55,689 nucleotides of DNA from [Phormidium] sp. LEGE 05292 (GCF_015207735.1 NZ_JADEWG010000033.1:1-55689); one strand, 5' to 3'; counted from the stretch's first letter, positions 42,369-52,526 are shown. Made by a program: numbers and translations. Notes: generated by a model from the sequence alone, not told the origin.

Positions 42369-43553
42369 GTGAACACAGTGAAATTCGGTCAAATAATCGG
42401 TCTATTAGTTTTTATTATTTGTTTATATGTCCTTTGGGAAATTCGGCGAGTGCTGTTGCTGGTATTTGCAGCTATTGTATTCGCCACTTCCCTAAATCAA
42501 TTAGTTCGCTGGTTCACCAAAAGATTAAAAGTCCCCAGATTTTGGTCAGTAATACTTTCCTTGGTTCTATTTTTTGCGGTTACTATTGGCTTTTTCTTTT
42601 TAATTGTACCGCCCTTTATCGCTCAATCTCAAGAACTTATTGTGCTGTTTCCGAAGGCGATCGACCTTTGGAATACTAGACTCAGACAACTGATTAATGA
42701 CTTACCACCTTTGATAAATCAATTTATACCTCGACCTACTACTAATACACAAGTTTTCCGACCTAGCCAACAATTATTTCAACAATTACAACCTTTAGCA
42801 CAGTCATTAGTTGGTAGTGCTGGTGTATTTGTTTCTAATACACTAGGGATTATTTTGAGCTTTTTATTGGTACTAGTTTTAACAATAATGATGTTAGCTC
42901 AACCCTTAGCTTATCGTAAAACATTTGTGCGGTTATTTCCCTCTTTTTATCGAAGACGAGTAGAAGAAATTTTAACCGAATGTGAAGTAGCATTAGGAAA
43001 ATGGGTAATTGGTGCCATCATTAGTATGACTTTGGTTGCCTTATTAAGTTTTATTGGACTCTCAATTATTGGTGTTAGATTAGCCTTAGCACAAGGAGTT
43101 TTAGCAGGATTACTCAACTTTATTCCTAATATTGGCCCGACATTAAGTGTCGTATTACCAATGGGTGTTGCACTATTAGATAGCCCTTGGAAATCTCTTT
43201 TTGTGTTAATCCTTTACATATTTATTCAACAACTTGAAAGTAACTTCATTACTCCTTATATAATGGCGCAACAGGTAGCACTTTTACCTGCAATTACCTT
43301 AATGTCTCAAGTGGTTTTTGCTACGTTCTTTGGATTTTTGGGATTAGTTTTAGCCTTGCCAATCACGGTGGTAGGACAAGTTTGGATTAAGGAAGTCTTA
43401 ATCAAAGATGTGCTGGATCAATGGGGTAAAAAGAAAGAAGACCGGACAATTGAAGTTGTAGTAATACCAAATGAGTCGCCAAAAGAAGAATTAGCAGCAC
43501 AAAATACCGACCCTAAAGAAGACGATCAAAATATCACAGATCGGCAAACTTAA
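42369..43553 (+). CDS. AI-2E family transporter (PF01594)
   Basis: This 394-residue protein has about eight membrane spans and the family pattern: N-terminal LYVLWEIRRVLLLVFAAIVF, a large loop with RRRVEEILTECEVALGKWVIG, and GVLAGLLNFIPNIGPTLSV with the conserved PNIGP. The family includes a putative AI-2 exporter (TqsA) and ion antiporters, so the name does not fix the substrate. The charged C-terminus (from about 355) is cytoplasmic. The start is GTG at 42369; GTG at 42378 is nearly as good. Confidence 0.88.
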   Translation: MNTVKFGQIIGLLVFIICLYVLWEIRRVLLLVFAAIVFATSLNQLVRWFTKRLKVPRFWSVILSLVLFFAVTIGFFFLIVPPFIAQSQELIVLFPKAIDLWNTRLRQLINDLPPLINQFIPRPTTNTQVFRPSQQLFQQLQPLAQSLVGSAGVFVSNTLGIILSFLLVLVLTIMMLAQPLAYRKTFVRLFPSFYRRRVEEILTECEVALGKWVIGAIISMTLVALLSFIGLSIIGVRLALAQGVLAGLLNFIPNIGPTLSVVLPMGVALLDSPWKSLFVLILYIFIQQLESNFITPYIMAQQVALLPAITLMSQVVFATFFGFLGLVLALPITVVGQVWIKEVLIKDVLDQWGKKKEDRTIEVVVIPNESPKEELAAQNTDPKEDDQNITDRQT

Positions 43554-43598
43554 AAGATGTGGTAAAAAGGTGGTTGGTAATTATAAAAACTGGAAATC

Positions 43599-44984
43599 AT
43601 GAAAAAGCCTTTATCTTTGCTATTACTACTTTTGTTATTTTACCCCCAGGTTGCCAAGGCACAAGAAAATCCCTTTATGCCTTCAGATCAATCTAGTCAA
43701 AACACTGATTTTTGGCAACCAGCACAGCAACTAGTACAGGAACAAATTTATTTAGTTTCTCAGTTAGAAAAGGCGATCGCAAGTGCCGATCCTAATTTTA
43801 TCAGAGGAGTACGATCGCAACTTTTCTTGCACACCTCAGCAGTCGATCGCTTCTTGAGAAACTATTATGCTTACCCAGTTAATCTTTGCCGAATAGTTAG
43901 TTTAGGAAACTCAACTAACCTGCCACCATTTGTTAATTTAACATCCGAACAATTACAACTTTACTGTTACCTTTATAGTTCCACCTCCACATTAGAAACC
44001 CTCAAACCAACCATCGACGGAAGATTAGTTAGATTGGGTGATGTACAACCAATTTCTCCCCCAGCAATCTCACCTTTACCTTCTCCTGAACCGCCGTTAA
44101 TTGGCAGAGAAGCAAAACAACCAATAGAGGGATATTTACCACCAGTTTTACCTGCGATCGCTATTTCCATCGAAGCAACCCAACCACTTTTAAACACCAG
44201 AAGATTACTATCCCAAGCAACCTTACTCTTTCCCCCTTCAACCAAATTTAATTTTCCCAATCAACTCACAGAAGATCCTTACAACATTTCCGAAGCAATT
44301 AATCAATTATACCATCCATTTCTTACCTTACCTAACACAGGAATTGCCCGGATTTTACCCGCTGAATTTTATCGTCAAGATGCTAAAGAATTACGGAGTA
44401 GATTATTAGCTAGCAGATTAGAACGTTTTCCTTATCCACCATTAGCAGAAAGCGGCGTATTTCTGCCCCGATTAGAAATTCAACTGGATAACGATCGATT
44501 TCAAATAGTCCAACGAGAATTAAATTATGGCTTTATGGAAGATTTAGGAGATGTAGCGATCGAAAATCTCGATCCTACTCTATTAAATGTTGCTGAACCT
44601 ACGAGAGAATTTTTCCTCAAATATCAACCACCCGATAAATTAGAAGCATTGCAGATCGATCGCCGCTTATTCATCACCGGAAAAATCGAAGACTTATGTT
44701 GCATTAAACTTTTTGCCCAATCACCAGCAGTTTTAAACCACACCTATTTAGTGCGATCGGTCCAATTTCAACTACCAGAAGCAGTTTTAAACAATGAACG
44801 AATTCCCAAAGGACAACGCCGCAACCTGGAATTATTGTTAACAACACCCAGCAGCGATTTACTCATAGCATTTCGTCCAGTTTCTCTTAATTCTGATGGT
44901 AGTTATACAGTACTTTGGCGCATTATTAACCGCTTTCCCGATCCTCAAATTACCGACTTAGACAAGTATGTGATTCTAGAATAA
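43599..44984 (+). CDS. Secreted proline-rich protein of unknown function
   Basis: This 461-residue protein has a signal peptide (MKKPLSLLLLLLLFYPQVA, cleavage near AKA-Q). The mature part has an N-terminal helical region (to about 100), a linker rich in proline (PPAISPLPSPEPPLIG near 155-170), and a C-terminal half with aromatic and charged residues including YPPLAESGVFLPRLEIQL. I do not recognise a family. It is expected in the periplasm or outer envelope. It lies 45 bases after the AI-2E permease gene and may be co-transcribed. Confidence 0.75.
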   Translation: MKKPLSLLLLLLLFYPQVAKAQENPFMPSDQSSQNTDFWQPAQQLVQEQIYLVSQLEKAIASADPNFIRGVRSQLFLHTSAVDRFLRNYYAYPVNLCRIVSLGNSTNLPPFVNLTSEQLQLYCYLYSSTSTLETLKPTIDGRLVRLGDVQPISPPAISPLPSPEPPLIGREAKQPIEGYLPPVLPAIAISIEATQPLLNTRRLLSQATLLFPPSTKFNFPNQLTEDPYNISEAINQLYHPFLTLPNTGIARILPAEFYRQDAKELRSRLLASRLERFPYPPLAESGVFLPRLEIQLDNDRFQIVQRELNYGFMEDLGDVAIENLDPTLLNVAEPTREFFLKYQPPDKLEALQIDRRLFITGKIEDLCCIKLFAQSPAVLNHTYLVRSVQFQLPEAVLNNERIPKGQRRNLELLLTTPSSDLLIAFRPVSLNSDGSYTVLWRIINRFPDPQITDLDKYVILE

Positions 44985-44994
44985 ATTTATTTTT

Positions 44995-45072
44995 TACCAC
45001 AGATATCCACAGATAAATACAGATGTAGGCGTAACCTTCCCGTAGGACAGGCATCTTGCCTGTCATTCCCAG
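44995..45072. repeat. TACCACAGATATCC copy 2 plus CCGTAGGACAGGCA palindrome
   Basis: The 20-mer at 44995-45014 is followed by a 33-base element at 45040-45072: CCGTAGGACAGGC, ATCTT, GCCTGTCATTCCCAG. GACAGGC and GCCTGTC form the stem. The same 33-base element occurs inside a protein-coding gene at 53810-53842. Confidence 0.75.
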
Positions 45073-45100
45073 CTAACGTATGCTTTGGTACGATTAATTA

Positions 45101-45119
45101 TATAATGAGAATCATTCTA
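45101..45119 (+). promoter_or_regulatory. Fur-box-like operator upstream of hemB
   Basis: TATAATGAGAATCATTCTA matches the 19-bp Fur consensus GATAATGATAATCATTATC at 15 positions and is itself near-palindromic. It ends 16 bases before the hemB start codon, so it lies across the likely promoter or leader. FurA control of tetrapyrrole genes, including hemB, has been reported in Anabaena; here it is a sequence-based prediction. Confidence 0.55.
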
Positions 45120-45126
45120 TAATTAA

Positions 45127-46140
<1,014 letters not shown>

Positions 46141-46145
46141 GAAAA

Positions 46146-46294
46146 ATGCCACAATTACCAGATTCATTAGCCAAAATAGTGCAACGTTTTGCCCGTCAAA
46201 CTGATGCAAAATTGCGTTACGAACCAATGGGTTTTACAACATCTTTCAAGCCATGCAAAAACAGGCGCTTTCCTATCAATTTAGCACTTCTTAA
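46146..46294 (+). pseudogene. Internally deleted sufE remnant
   Basis: The first 26 codons (LPDSLAKIVQRFARQTDAKL then RYE) match the N-terminus of SufE, the sulfur-acceptor partner of the SufS cysteine desulfurase. From about 46226, in the next reading frame, NGFYNIFQAMQKQAL and a stop at 46294 match the C-terminus of SufE. The intervening 90 or so codons, including the active-site cysteine loop, are missing and the two ends are out of frame. The gene is therefore dead; if read in its first frame it would continue as a meaningless 80-residue product. Confidence 0.8.
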
Positions 46295-46296
46295 TT

Positions 46297-47286
46297 ATGA
46301 AAAAATTAATAATAACAGAGCAAAATTTTCTGGCGGAAATTCCCAAGCGAGGAATGCCTGCTACCATAATTACGGGTTTTTTGGGTAGCGGGAAAACTAC
46401 CTTGGTGAATCAAATCCTCAAAAATCAGGAGAATTTGAAAGTTGCGGTTTTAGTTAATGAATTTGGCGATATTAATATTGACAGCCAGTTACTTGTTTCT
46501 TTAGAAGAAGACATGGTAGAATTGAGTAATGGCTGCATTTGTTGTACGATGAATGCAGGTTTAGTCGATGCAGTTTATCAAATTTTAGAACGACAAGACC
46601 GCATTGATTATCTGGTAATTGAAACTACAGGTTTAGCAGATCCTTTGCCGATCGTTATCACCTTAGTTGGTACAGAATTAAGAGAGTTTATAACTTTAGA
46701 CTCGGTTTTAACTGTGGTGGATGCTGAGAATTTTATCCCTGATGATTTGGAGAGTCAGATCGCACTTAATCAGGTGGCTTACGGTGATATTATCATCCTC
46801 AACAAAACAGATTTAGTCCCAGAAGCAAAAGTTGTAGAATTAGAAAACTTTTTTGATACGATCAAAGGTGGAGCGCGAATTTTACGATCGCAATACGGAC
46901 AAGTTCCCCTACCCCTAATTTTAGATGTCCAACTCTCCCCAACCGAATTTTACCAAAATCTCGATTTAGCCAATATTCCAAATAATAGCAATCATATCGC
47001 TAATGACGGATTTGTTTCGCTTTCCTTTCGTAGCGATCGCCCTTTCGCCGTGAAAAAATTTCAGGTATTCTTACAAGATAAACTCCCAGTTGGTGTGTTT
47101 CGGGCTAAAGGGATTCTTTGGTTTAAAGAAAGTTCCAGAAGGCACATTTTTCAACTTAGCGGTAAACGTTACGACTTAAAAGATGAAGAATGGCAAGGAA
47201 AACCCAGCAATCAAATAGTGTTTATTGGACGTTCTTTAAATGCGCTGGAAATTAATCAGCAACTTAATAACTGTTTAACTCGTTAA
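46297..47286 (+). CDS. CobW/ZNG-type GTP-binding metallochaperone
   Basis: This 329-residue G3E-family GTPase has Walker A GFLGSGKTT at 27-35, the metal-binding GCICC at 79-83, ETTGLADP as G3-like motif and NKTD as G4. The C-terminal CobW_C domain is present from about 225. Family members insert or deliver metals (cobalt, zinc) to client enzymes in the cytoplasm. The gene begins 2 bases after the dead sufE and downstream of hemB, so it is probably in the hemB transcription unit. Histidine-rich loops typical of some zinc chaperones are absent. Client is unknown. Confidence 0.88.
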   Translation: MKKLIITEQNFLAEIPKRGMPATIITGFLGSGKTTLVNQILKNQENLKVAVLVNEFGDINIDSQLLVSLEEDMVELSNGCICCTMNAGLVDAVYQILERQDRIDYLVIETTGLADPLPIVITLVGTELREFITLDSVLTVVDAENFIPDDLESQIALNQVAYGDIIILNKTDLVPEAKVVELENFFDTIKGGARILRSQYGQVPLPLILDVQLSPTEFYQNLDLANIPNNSNHIANDGFVSLSFRSDRPFAVKKFQVFLQDKLPVGVFRAKGILWFKESSRRHIFQLSGKRYDLKDEEWQGKPSNQIVFIGRSLNALEINQQLNNCLTR

Positions 47287-47637
47287 TTCGATAGAAGAAA
47301 GTTAGCAAAATTAGAGGCGGGTTTTGTTGTGAGGTTATCTATTGGCTAAATCCGCTGACCTTACCACCTTTGTTAATGAACCGCAAAGAACGCAAAGTAG
47401 AGATTTGTGGTTAACAACACATCTTTACTTACCCAAAAAAACCAGACAATCTTTTTTCCTAACAGTTTGAACCACAAACCAACATCCACAGTCTAAACAA
47501 ACAGTATTGTCTTTTAGACTCATATCTTGCACCAGTCCCAAAATCCGCCTGCAAATCAATTCAGAGGGCTAAATACTGGGAATCAAAAGCTTTCAGTTAA
47601 CTTAAGTGATGGATTTCCGGGTGGGCTAAAACGGCAG
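47287..47637. other. Gap upstream of the efflux adaptor gene
   Basis: Contains a degenerate GGCGGGTTTTGTTG...GGCTAAATCCGC repeat (47311-47360), related to those at 9391 and 9503, then ordinary AT-rich DNA. A TTG at 47527 could extend the adaptor by 37 residues into this region, but that peptide is polar, low-complexity and lacks family resemblance. Confidence 0.5.
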
Positions 47638-49374
47638 ATGCAAGAAGAGAATAACCAAAAGCTAATTGAAGTGTGCAGTCGGTTAAGGGGGATCTCAGAT
47701 ATGGCAGTTGGACTGATCAAAGAGCGAATTAAGTTAAAACTTAATGTACCAAAATGGTTGCTAGGGCTTTTACTTCTCAGTGCTTTAGCTGCTACAGGCT
47801 ATATTACCTACACTCAGATCGCAACTACTAACCAAAGGCAGGAAATGAGGCGACGCATTCAAACGGTAACAGTTGAACGGGTTACTTTACCGATGAGAAT
47901 TACTGCTAATGGTACAGTGCAACCAGAGCGATCGGTAAATGTTAGCCCCAAAAACTCTGGAATTCTTAAACAATTATTGGTGAAGGAAGGCGATCGCGTC
48001 AAGGAAGGACAAATCCTCGCCTACATGGATAACTCCAACCTCCAAGGACAACTCACCCAAGCTAAAGCCCAACTAGAAACCGCCCAAGCCAATCTTGATA
48101 AACTACTAGCTGGAAATCGTCCGCAAGAAGTCGCCCAATCCCAAGCACAACTAGCATCCGCCCAAGCAAATCTCGATAAACTATTAGCGGGAAATCGCCC
48201 CCAAGAAGTCGCCCAAGCCCAAGCCCAACTAGCATCCGCCCAAGCGAATCTCGATAAACTATTAGCGGGAAATCGCCCCCAAGAAGTCGCCCAAGCCCAA
48301 GCACAACTAGCATCCGCCCAAGCAAATTTGCGCCAAGCAGAACTTAACTACAATCAAAATCAACGACTTCAGACAGCAGGTGCCATCTCCCTACGCGAAC
48401 TAGACACCTCTCGCACAGCCTATGATACAGCCAAAGCACAGGTAGAACAAGCAAAACAAGCATTAAACTTGCAAAAATCTGGCACTCGCCCTGAAGAAAT
48501 CGCCGCCGCCCGCGCCCAGGTAGAACAAGCAAAACAGGCATTCAACTTGCAACAATCCGGTACTCGTCCTGAAGAAATCGCCGCCGCTAGAGCACAGGTA
48601 GAACAAGCAAAGCAAGCTTTGGAACTGCAAAAAGCCGGGGCACGTCCTGAAGAGATTGCTGCTGCACGCGCTCAAGTTATGAATGCTCAAGGAGCATTGC
48701 AAACAATTCAAGCACAACTTAACGATACTGTGATTCGTGCTCCTTTTGATGGCGTTGTTACCCGCAAATTTGCTGACCCTGGTTCCTTTGTTACACCTAC
48801 TACTTCGGGAAGTTCCGTTTCTTCAGCTACGTCTTCTTCCATTTTGTCCTTAGCTGCCAAAAACCAAGTAATTGCTAAGGTTGCGGAAACAAGCATCCCG
48901 AAAATCAAAGTTGGGCAAGATGTGACGATTGAAGCTGATGCTTATCCCCGGCAACCTTTTTCTGGCAAGGTGATACAGGTGGCAACTCAGTCCACTGTAG
49001 ACCAAAACGTGACGAATTTTGAGGTGAAAATGTCTTTGGACGATCCGAAAAATTTGTTGCAATCAGGGATGAATGTTAATGTCAAGTTTAATGTTGGGAC
49101 TTTGGATAATGTGGTGGTTGTACCAACGATCGCGATCGTTCGTCAAGAAAATGGCACAGGTGTTTATTTAATGGGTAGAGGCGAAAATCGTCGCCCCAGA
49201 TTTCGACCTATCACCACAGGCGCAACTGTTGAAGATAAAACAGTTGTGGTTTCTGGGATTGAAGAAGGTGACAAAGTTATGATTAGTTTCCCTCAAGGAC
49301 AACGCCCAGCTTCTCGAACTCCTTCGATGTTCCCCGGAATGGGTCCAGGTGGCGGTAGACGTGGGGGATTTTAA
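47638..49374 (+). CDS. MacA/HlyD-type efflux adaptor with repeated hairpin
   Basis: This periplasmic adaptor of about 578 residues has one N-terminal membrane span (WLLGLLLLSALAATGYITY), then a lipoyl-type domain split by a coiled-coil hairpin (VSPKNSGILKQLLVKEGDRV and later IRAPFDGVVTRKFADPG), and a C-terminal beta-barrel region ending in a glycine-rich tail. Each arm of the hairpin has three near-identical 26-residue repeats: AQAQAQLASAQANLDKLLAG-type rising, AQVEQAKQALNLQKSGTRPE-type falling. It should connect the MacB-like permease (49716) and ATPase (50983) with an outer-membrane channel. Start choice: ATG 47638; ATG 47701 and TTG 47527 are alternatives. Confidence 0.87.
   Translation: MQEENNQKLIEVCSRLRGISDMAVGLIKERIKLKLNVPKWLLGLLLLSALAATGYITYTQIATTNQRQEMRRRIQTVTVERVTLPMRITANGTVQPERSVNVSPKNSGILKQLLVKEGDRVKEGQILAYMDNSNLQGQLTQAKAQLETAQANLDKLLAGNRPQEVAQSQAQLASAQANLDKLLAGNRPQEVAQAQAQLASAQANLDKLLAGNRPQEVAQAQAQLASAQANLRQAELNYNQNQRLQTAGAISLRELDTSRTAYDTAKAQVEQAKQALNLQKSGTRPEEIAAARAQVEQAKQAFNLQQSGTRPEEIAAARAQVEQAKQALELQKAGARPEEIAAARAQVMNAQGALQTIQAQLNDTVIRAPFDGVVTRKFADPGSFVTPTTSGSSVSSATSSSILSLAAKNQVIAKVAETSIPKIKVGQDVTIEADAYPRQPFSGKVIQVATQSTVDQNVTNFEVKMSLDDPKNLLQSGMNVNVKFNVGTLDNVVVVPTIAIVRQENGTGVYLMGRGENRRPRFRPITTGATVEDKTVVVSGIEEGDKVMISFPQGQRPASRTPSMFPGMGPGGGRRGGF
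48055..48669 (+). repeat. Two blocks of three 78-bp coding repeats
   Basis: Three tandem 78-bp units (48055-48288) encode the rising helix of the adaptor hairpin and three tandem 78-bp units of a different sequence (48436-48669) encode the falling helix. Units within a block are almost identical in DNA, which points to recent amplification. Confidence 0.8.
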
Positions 49375-49715
49375 TAGTTTTGGGAGAAGCTGGAAATCTT
49401 TTTTAGTACGCAGATGAATGCAGATGAACGCAGATAAACGCAGATGTTGTTTGAGGTTCTTGGTTATGTACTGAATTCTTGGTTTTTTTACCACAGATAT
49501 CCACAGATGAACACAGATGAATATATAGCAATCATAAATCAAGTGTGAAAACTTCTTCTTCTCTTTCTTCGTGTCCTTCGCGTCTAAGTGCTACGCACCG
49601 CTACGCGAACGTGGTTCAAAAAAAATCTGTTTCACAAATCCAACAGTATTACTATATCGAGTTTTTCCAGGCGGTATTAAACCGTTAAATCTAACATCTA
49701 AAATCGAAAATTGTT
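49375..49715. other. Repeat-rich gap within the efflux operon
   Basis: This gap of about 340 bases holds a run of GCAGATGAAT-like 10-mers (49409-49446), the third TACCACAGATATCC copy at 49489-49508, and a palindromic GTGCTACGCACCGCTACGCG stretch near 49585-49615. There is no gene. It separates the adaptor from the permease and ATPase genes, so the operon may depend on read-through or a second promoter here. Confidence 0.6.
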
Positions 49716-50981
49716 ATGGGCAAGTTAGGTCGCATTCCTATTAAAAAAATATCTCTGCTATCAGTTTTGTCGATGGCAGTAGAAGCACTATGGAGTAATC
49801 GTTTACGGACAAGTTTGACGATGTTGGGCATTATTATCGGCATTGGTTCTGTGATTGCCGTAACATCGGTAGGACAAGGTGTGCAAAAGGCAACTGAGCA
49901 ACAAATTCAAGCATTGGGAACCAATGTAATGCTAGTGTTGTCAGGGGCGGCACGTACTGGTGGGATTAGTCAGGGTTTTGGTTCTGCAACTACTTTAACT
50001 TGGGAAGATGCTAGAGCGATCGCGCAACAAGTACCCGCAGCAGAAGCAGTAACAGCATATTTGCAAAGAGGCGGACAAGTTGTATATGGCGATCGAAATG
50101 ATTCAACTTCGATCCTGGGTGTTGATTTAAACTATCCCGATGTGAAAGAAATACATCCGAAAGAAGGGCAGTTTTTTACTCAGGAAGATATGGATAATGC
50201 CGAACCTGTAGTAGTTTTAGGTAGTAAGGTGCAAAGTGATTTATTTACTTCGGGAGAACCTGCGATCGGTGCTAGTATTCGGATTCAAAATGGAAGTTAC
50301 AGAGTGGTCGGGGTGATGGAAGCAAAAGGTTCGGTAGGTGGTCAAGATCAGGACGATCGAGTATATATTCCCCTCACTAATATGTCTTCGCGAATTGTTG
50401 GTAATAATGCAATTAATGGAACGGGAATTAGTGGATTTTGGGTGAAAGCAAAAGACCAAGTTCAACTAGAAGCAGCACAATTTCAAGTGACAAATTTACT
50501 CAGAATTCGCCATAATATTTATCCACCTAATCCCGATGATTTTCGCATTAGTAATCAGATTGATATTATCAATACTTTTAGTAATGTGGTGGGTTTGTTT
50601 ACGGTGTTGGTAAGTGCGATCGCAGGCATTTCTCTAGTCGTTGGTGGTATCGGGATTGCTAATATTATGTTGGTTTCTGTTGTCGAACGAACCCGCGAAA
50701 TCGGGGTTCGCAAAGCAATCGGTGCGACAAACAGCGCGATTTTGCAGCAGTTTCTCACCGAAGCAATTTTAGTATCGCTTTTGGGAGGTGCGATCGGAGT
50801 TATAATCGGTGTTGGTCTAGCTTTTATATCTGCCCAATTATTTAGTTTTCCTTTTGTGATCTCCCTTTGGTCAGTGTTCGCCGGACTTGCCCTCGCCTTA
50901 GTTGTAGGACTTGTTGCTGGAGTTATCCCCGCCGGACGTGCAGCACAACTCGATCCGATCGCCGCATTACGGAGTGAGTAA
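49716..50981 (+). CDS. MacB-type ABC permease (FtsX-like)
   Basis: This 421-residue permease has one N-terminal membrane span (TSLTMLGIIIGIGSVIAVTS), a large periplasmic MacB-like domain (about 60-270) and three C-terminal spans ending AGVIPAGRAAQLDPIAALR, the conserved end of the FtsX family. It works with the ATPase that follows (1-base gap) and the adaptor upstream as a MacAB-TolC-type exporter of peptides, toxins or lipids. No N-terminal ATPase is fused, as is usual in cyanobacteria. Confidence 0.92.
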   Translation: MGKLGRIPIKKISLLSVLSMAVEALWSNRLRTSLTMLGIIIGIGSVIAVTSVGQGVQKATEQQIQALGTNVMLVLSGAARTGGISQGFGSATTLTWEDARAIAQQVPAAEAVTAYLQRGGQVVYGDRNDSTSILGVDLNYPDVKEIHPKEGQFFTQEDMDNAEPVVVLGSKVQSDLFTSGEPAIGASIRIQNGSYRVVGVMEAKGSVGGQDQDDRVYIPLTNMSSRIVGNNAINGTGISGFWVKAKDQVQLEAAQFQVTNLLRIRHNIYPPNPDDFRISNQIDIINTFSNVVGLFTVLVSAIAGISLVVGGIGIANIMLVSVVERTREIGVRKAIGATNSAILQQFLTEAILVSLLGGAIGVIIGVGLAFISAQLFSFPFVISLWSVFAGLALALVVGLVAGVIPAGRAAQLDPIAALRSE

Positions 50982-50982
50982 A

Positions 50983-51654
50983 ATGGCAACAATGATTTGG
51001 ATGGAAGAGATTACCAAAAGCTACCGTTTGGGAGAGAACTCGATACCAATCCTCAAAGGAATTAATCTAAATATTGAAGAAGGCGAATATGTCGCCATTA
51101 TGGGAATGTCGGGATCTGGGAAATCTACCCTGATGAATATCATTGGTTGTCTCGATCGCGCAACCGATGGACTCTACATTCTGGAAGGGAGAAACCTAAC
51201 CACATTAAATAATGATGAATTAGCCTATATTCGTAATCAAAGAATTGGTTTTGTTTTTCAGCAATTTAACTTGCTTCCCCGCGCCACTGCATTAGAAAAT
51301 GTCATGCTACCAATGATATATGCTGGTGTTTCCAAAACTCAACGACGACGCAGAGCAGAAGAAGCATTAACTCGCGTTGGATTAGCAGAAAGACTATCAA
51401 ACCGTCCTAATCAACTTTCTGGAGGACAACAACAACGAGTTGCGATCGCCCGCGCTTTAGTAAATCGTCCCGCCCTCGTCCTCGCAGATGAACCAACTGG
51501 CGCTTTAGATACCCAAACTTCTGAAGAAGTAATGGAATTACTAACTGACCTAAATCATCAAGGTATTACTATTGTTATTGTCACACATGAACCGGATATT
51601 GCCGCCCGAACTCGTCGCATAATTCATGTGAAAGATGGTTTGATTGTAGGTTAA
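50983..51654 (+). CDS. MacB-type ABC transporter ATPase
   Basis: This 223-residue ATPase has Walker [10 protein letters not shown], the Q-loop VFQQFNLLP, signature [15 protein letters not shown], Walker [13 protein letters not shown] and the H-loop VTHEPDIA, as in the LolD/MacB subfamily. It pairs with the permease immediately upstream. ATG at 50983 (MATMIWMEE) follows the permease stop by one base, indicating translational coupling; the second ATG at 50992 is also possible. Confidence 0.93.
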   Translation: MATMIWMEEITKSYRLGENSIPILKGINLNIEEGEYVAIMGMSGSGKSTLMNIIGCLDRATDGLYILEGRNLTTLNNDELAYIRNQRIGFVFQQFNLLPRATALENVMLPMIYAGVSKTQRRRRAEEALTRVGLAERLSNRPNQLSGGQQQRVAIARALVNRPALVLADEPTGALDTQTSEEVMELLTDLNHQGITIVIVTHEPDIAARTRRIIHVKDGLIVG

Positions 51655-51939
51655 GAAACAATAGCCCGAATATTTTATAGATTAAAATGCGATCGGAAAT
51701 CTCGGTTTAGGGCGAGTAATTTGCGATCGCATTCTATTTAACAATATTGTTGTCGGGAATGTCTAGTAACTCAAGTTGCTAGTTACAAGTCTAACTCTTT
51801 CTTAGCCCCCCTTATTAAGGGGGGTTGGGGGGATCAAAACTTAGTAATCACAGCCTTAGATCCCCCCACTACCCCCCTTACTCAAGGGGGGAACAAGAAA
51901 GAATTAATAACTAGCAACTTGCGTTAGTACAAAAGATAT
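51655..51939. other. Gap after the efflux operon, mostly MITE copy 2
   Basis: About 110 bases of unremarkable DNA with two GCGATCG sites follow the ATPase stop, then the MITE copy at 51769-51924, and 15 bases to the end of the minus-strand lectin-like gene. No other gene is seen. Confidence 0.6.
51769..51924. mobile_element. MITE-like element, copy 2 (156 bp)
   Basis: Same length, ends and GC-rich interior as copy 1. Flanking direct repeats TAGTA on both sides suggest a 5-bp target duplication. It lies 15 bases from the end of the cyanovirin-like gene, in the same orientation as copy 3 on the other side of that gene. Confidence 0.85.
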
Positions 51940-52410
51940 TTACAACCCTTTCTTGTTTAAACCTGGGAATACAGGTTGTGGCATTGTTTGAGGCATCCCT
52001 GGTACAACCTTCAAAGCACCATTAATATTTGTCAGTCGTTCGTCTAGATTGATCTCTGTCTTTACCTGTTGTTGCCCACTAAGGCACTTACAACTCAACC
52101 AAACTATTCCCCTGTGGTGCCGTACTTCGCAAGATCTACAGGTTTGGGTAAAATTTCCATTTGTTGCCCAAATCAAAGTTCCGTTGTTGTTTGCTATGTG
52201 CTTATTAAGGGATATAACGGTAAACGCTGATGGGAGGCAATCTGCTTTTAAGAAGGAAGTGTTGTTGTTAAAATTTATATTGCTACAGGATTCCGAAAAA
52301 TTCCCCCAATTTGGTGAGCGAATTAAATCCGGTTCCCTAGCAATGGCAAGATTTTGCAACAGGAAGCCAATGATGAAAGCGGCGCTAAAGATGGTAGTAC
52401 GTTTGAACAT
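51940..52410 (-). CDS. Secreted cyanovirin-N homologue (CVNH lectin)
   Basis: This 156-residue protein has a signal peptide (MFKRTTIFSAAFIIGFLLQ, cleavage after AIA) and a cyanovirin-N fold with two tandem repeats: GNFSESCSNINF...FLKADC with the following ISLNKHIANNNGTLIW, and GNFTQTCRSCEV...LSCKC with INLDERLTNINGALKV. The spaced cysteines and the LNxxIxNxxGxL pattern match CVNH lectins, which bind high-mannose glycans. Extra cysteines (CRSCEV and SCKC) are unusual and may form an additional disulfide. It lies between two MITE copies in a single-gene segment of about 600 bases and has no operon partner. Confidence 0.82.
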   Translation of the reverse strand: MFKRTTIFSAAFIIGFLLQNLAIAREPDLIRSPNWGNFSESCSNINFNNNTSFLKADCLPSAFTVISLNKHIANNNGTLIWATNGNFTQTCRSCEVRHHRGIVWLSCKCLSGQQQVKTEINLDERLTNINGALKVVPGMPQTMPQPVFPGLNKKGL

Positions 52411-52526
52411 GAAACATCCTATTTTTTCAGGAAAAGTTTGATATCCGAACTATATCAGTTATCAAAGTAGCGATCGCAAATTTCCCAAAACAACAATTGC
52501 ATAATTTTATTTATTCTCACCTATTA

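Noticed and set aside
48062-48717. Minus-strand frames across the adaptor repeats
   Set aside because: They are mirror images of the 78-bp repeats and have biased Leu/Gly/Arg composition.
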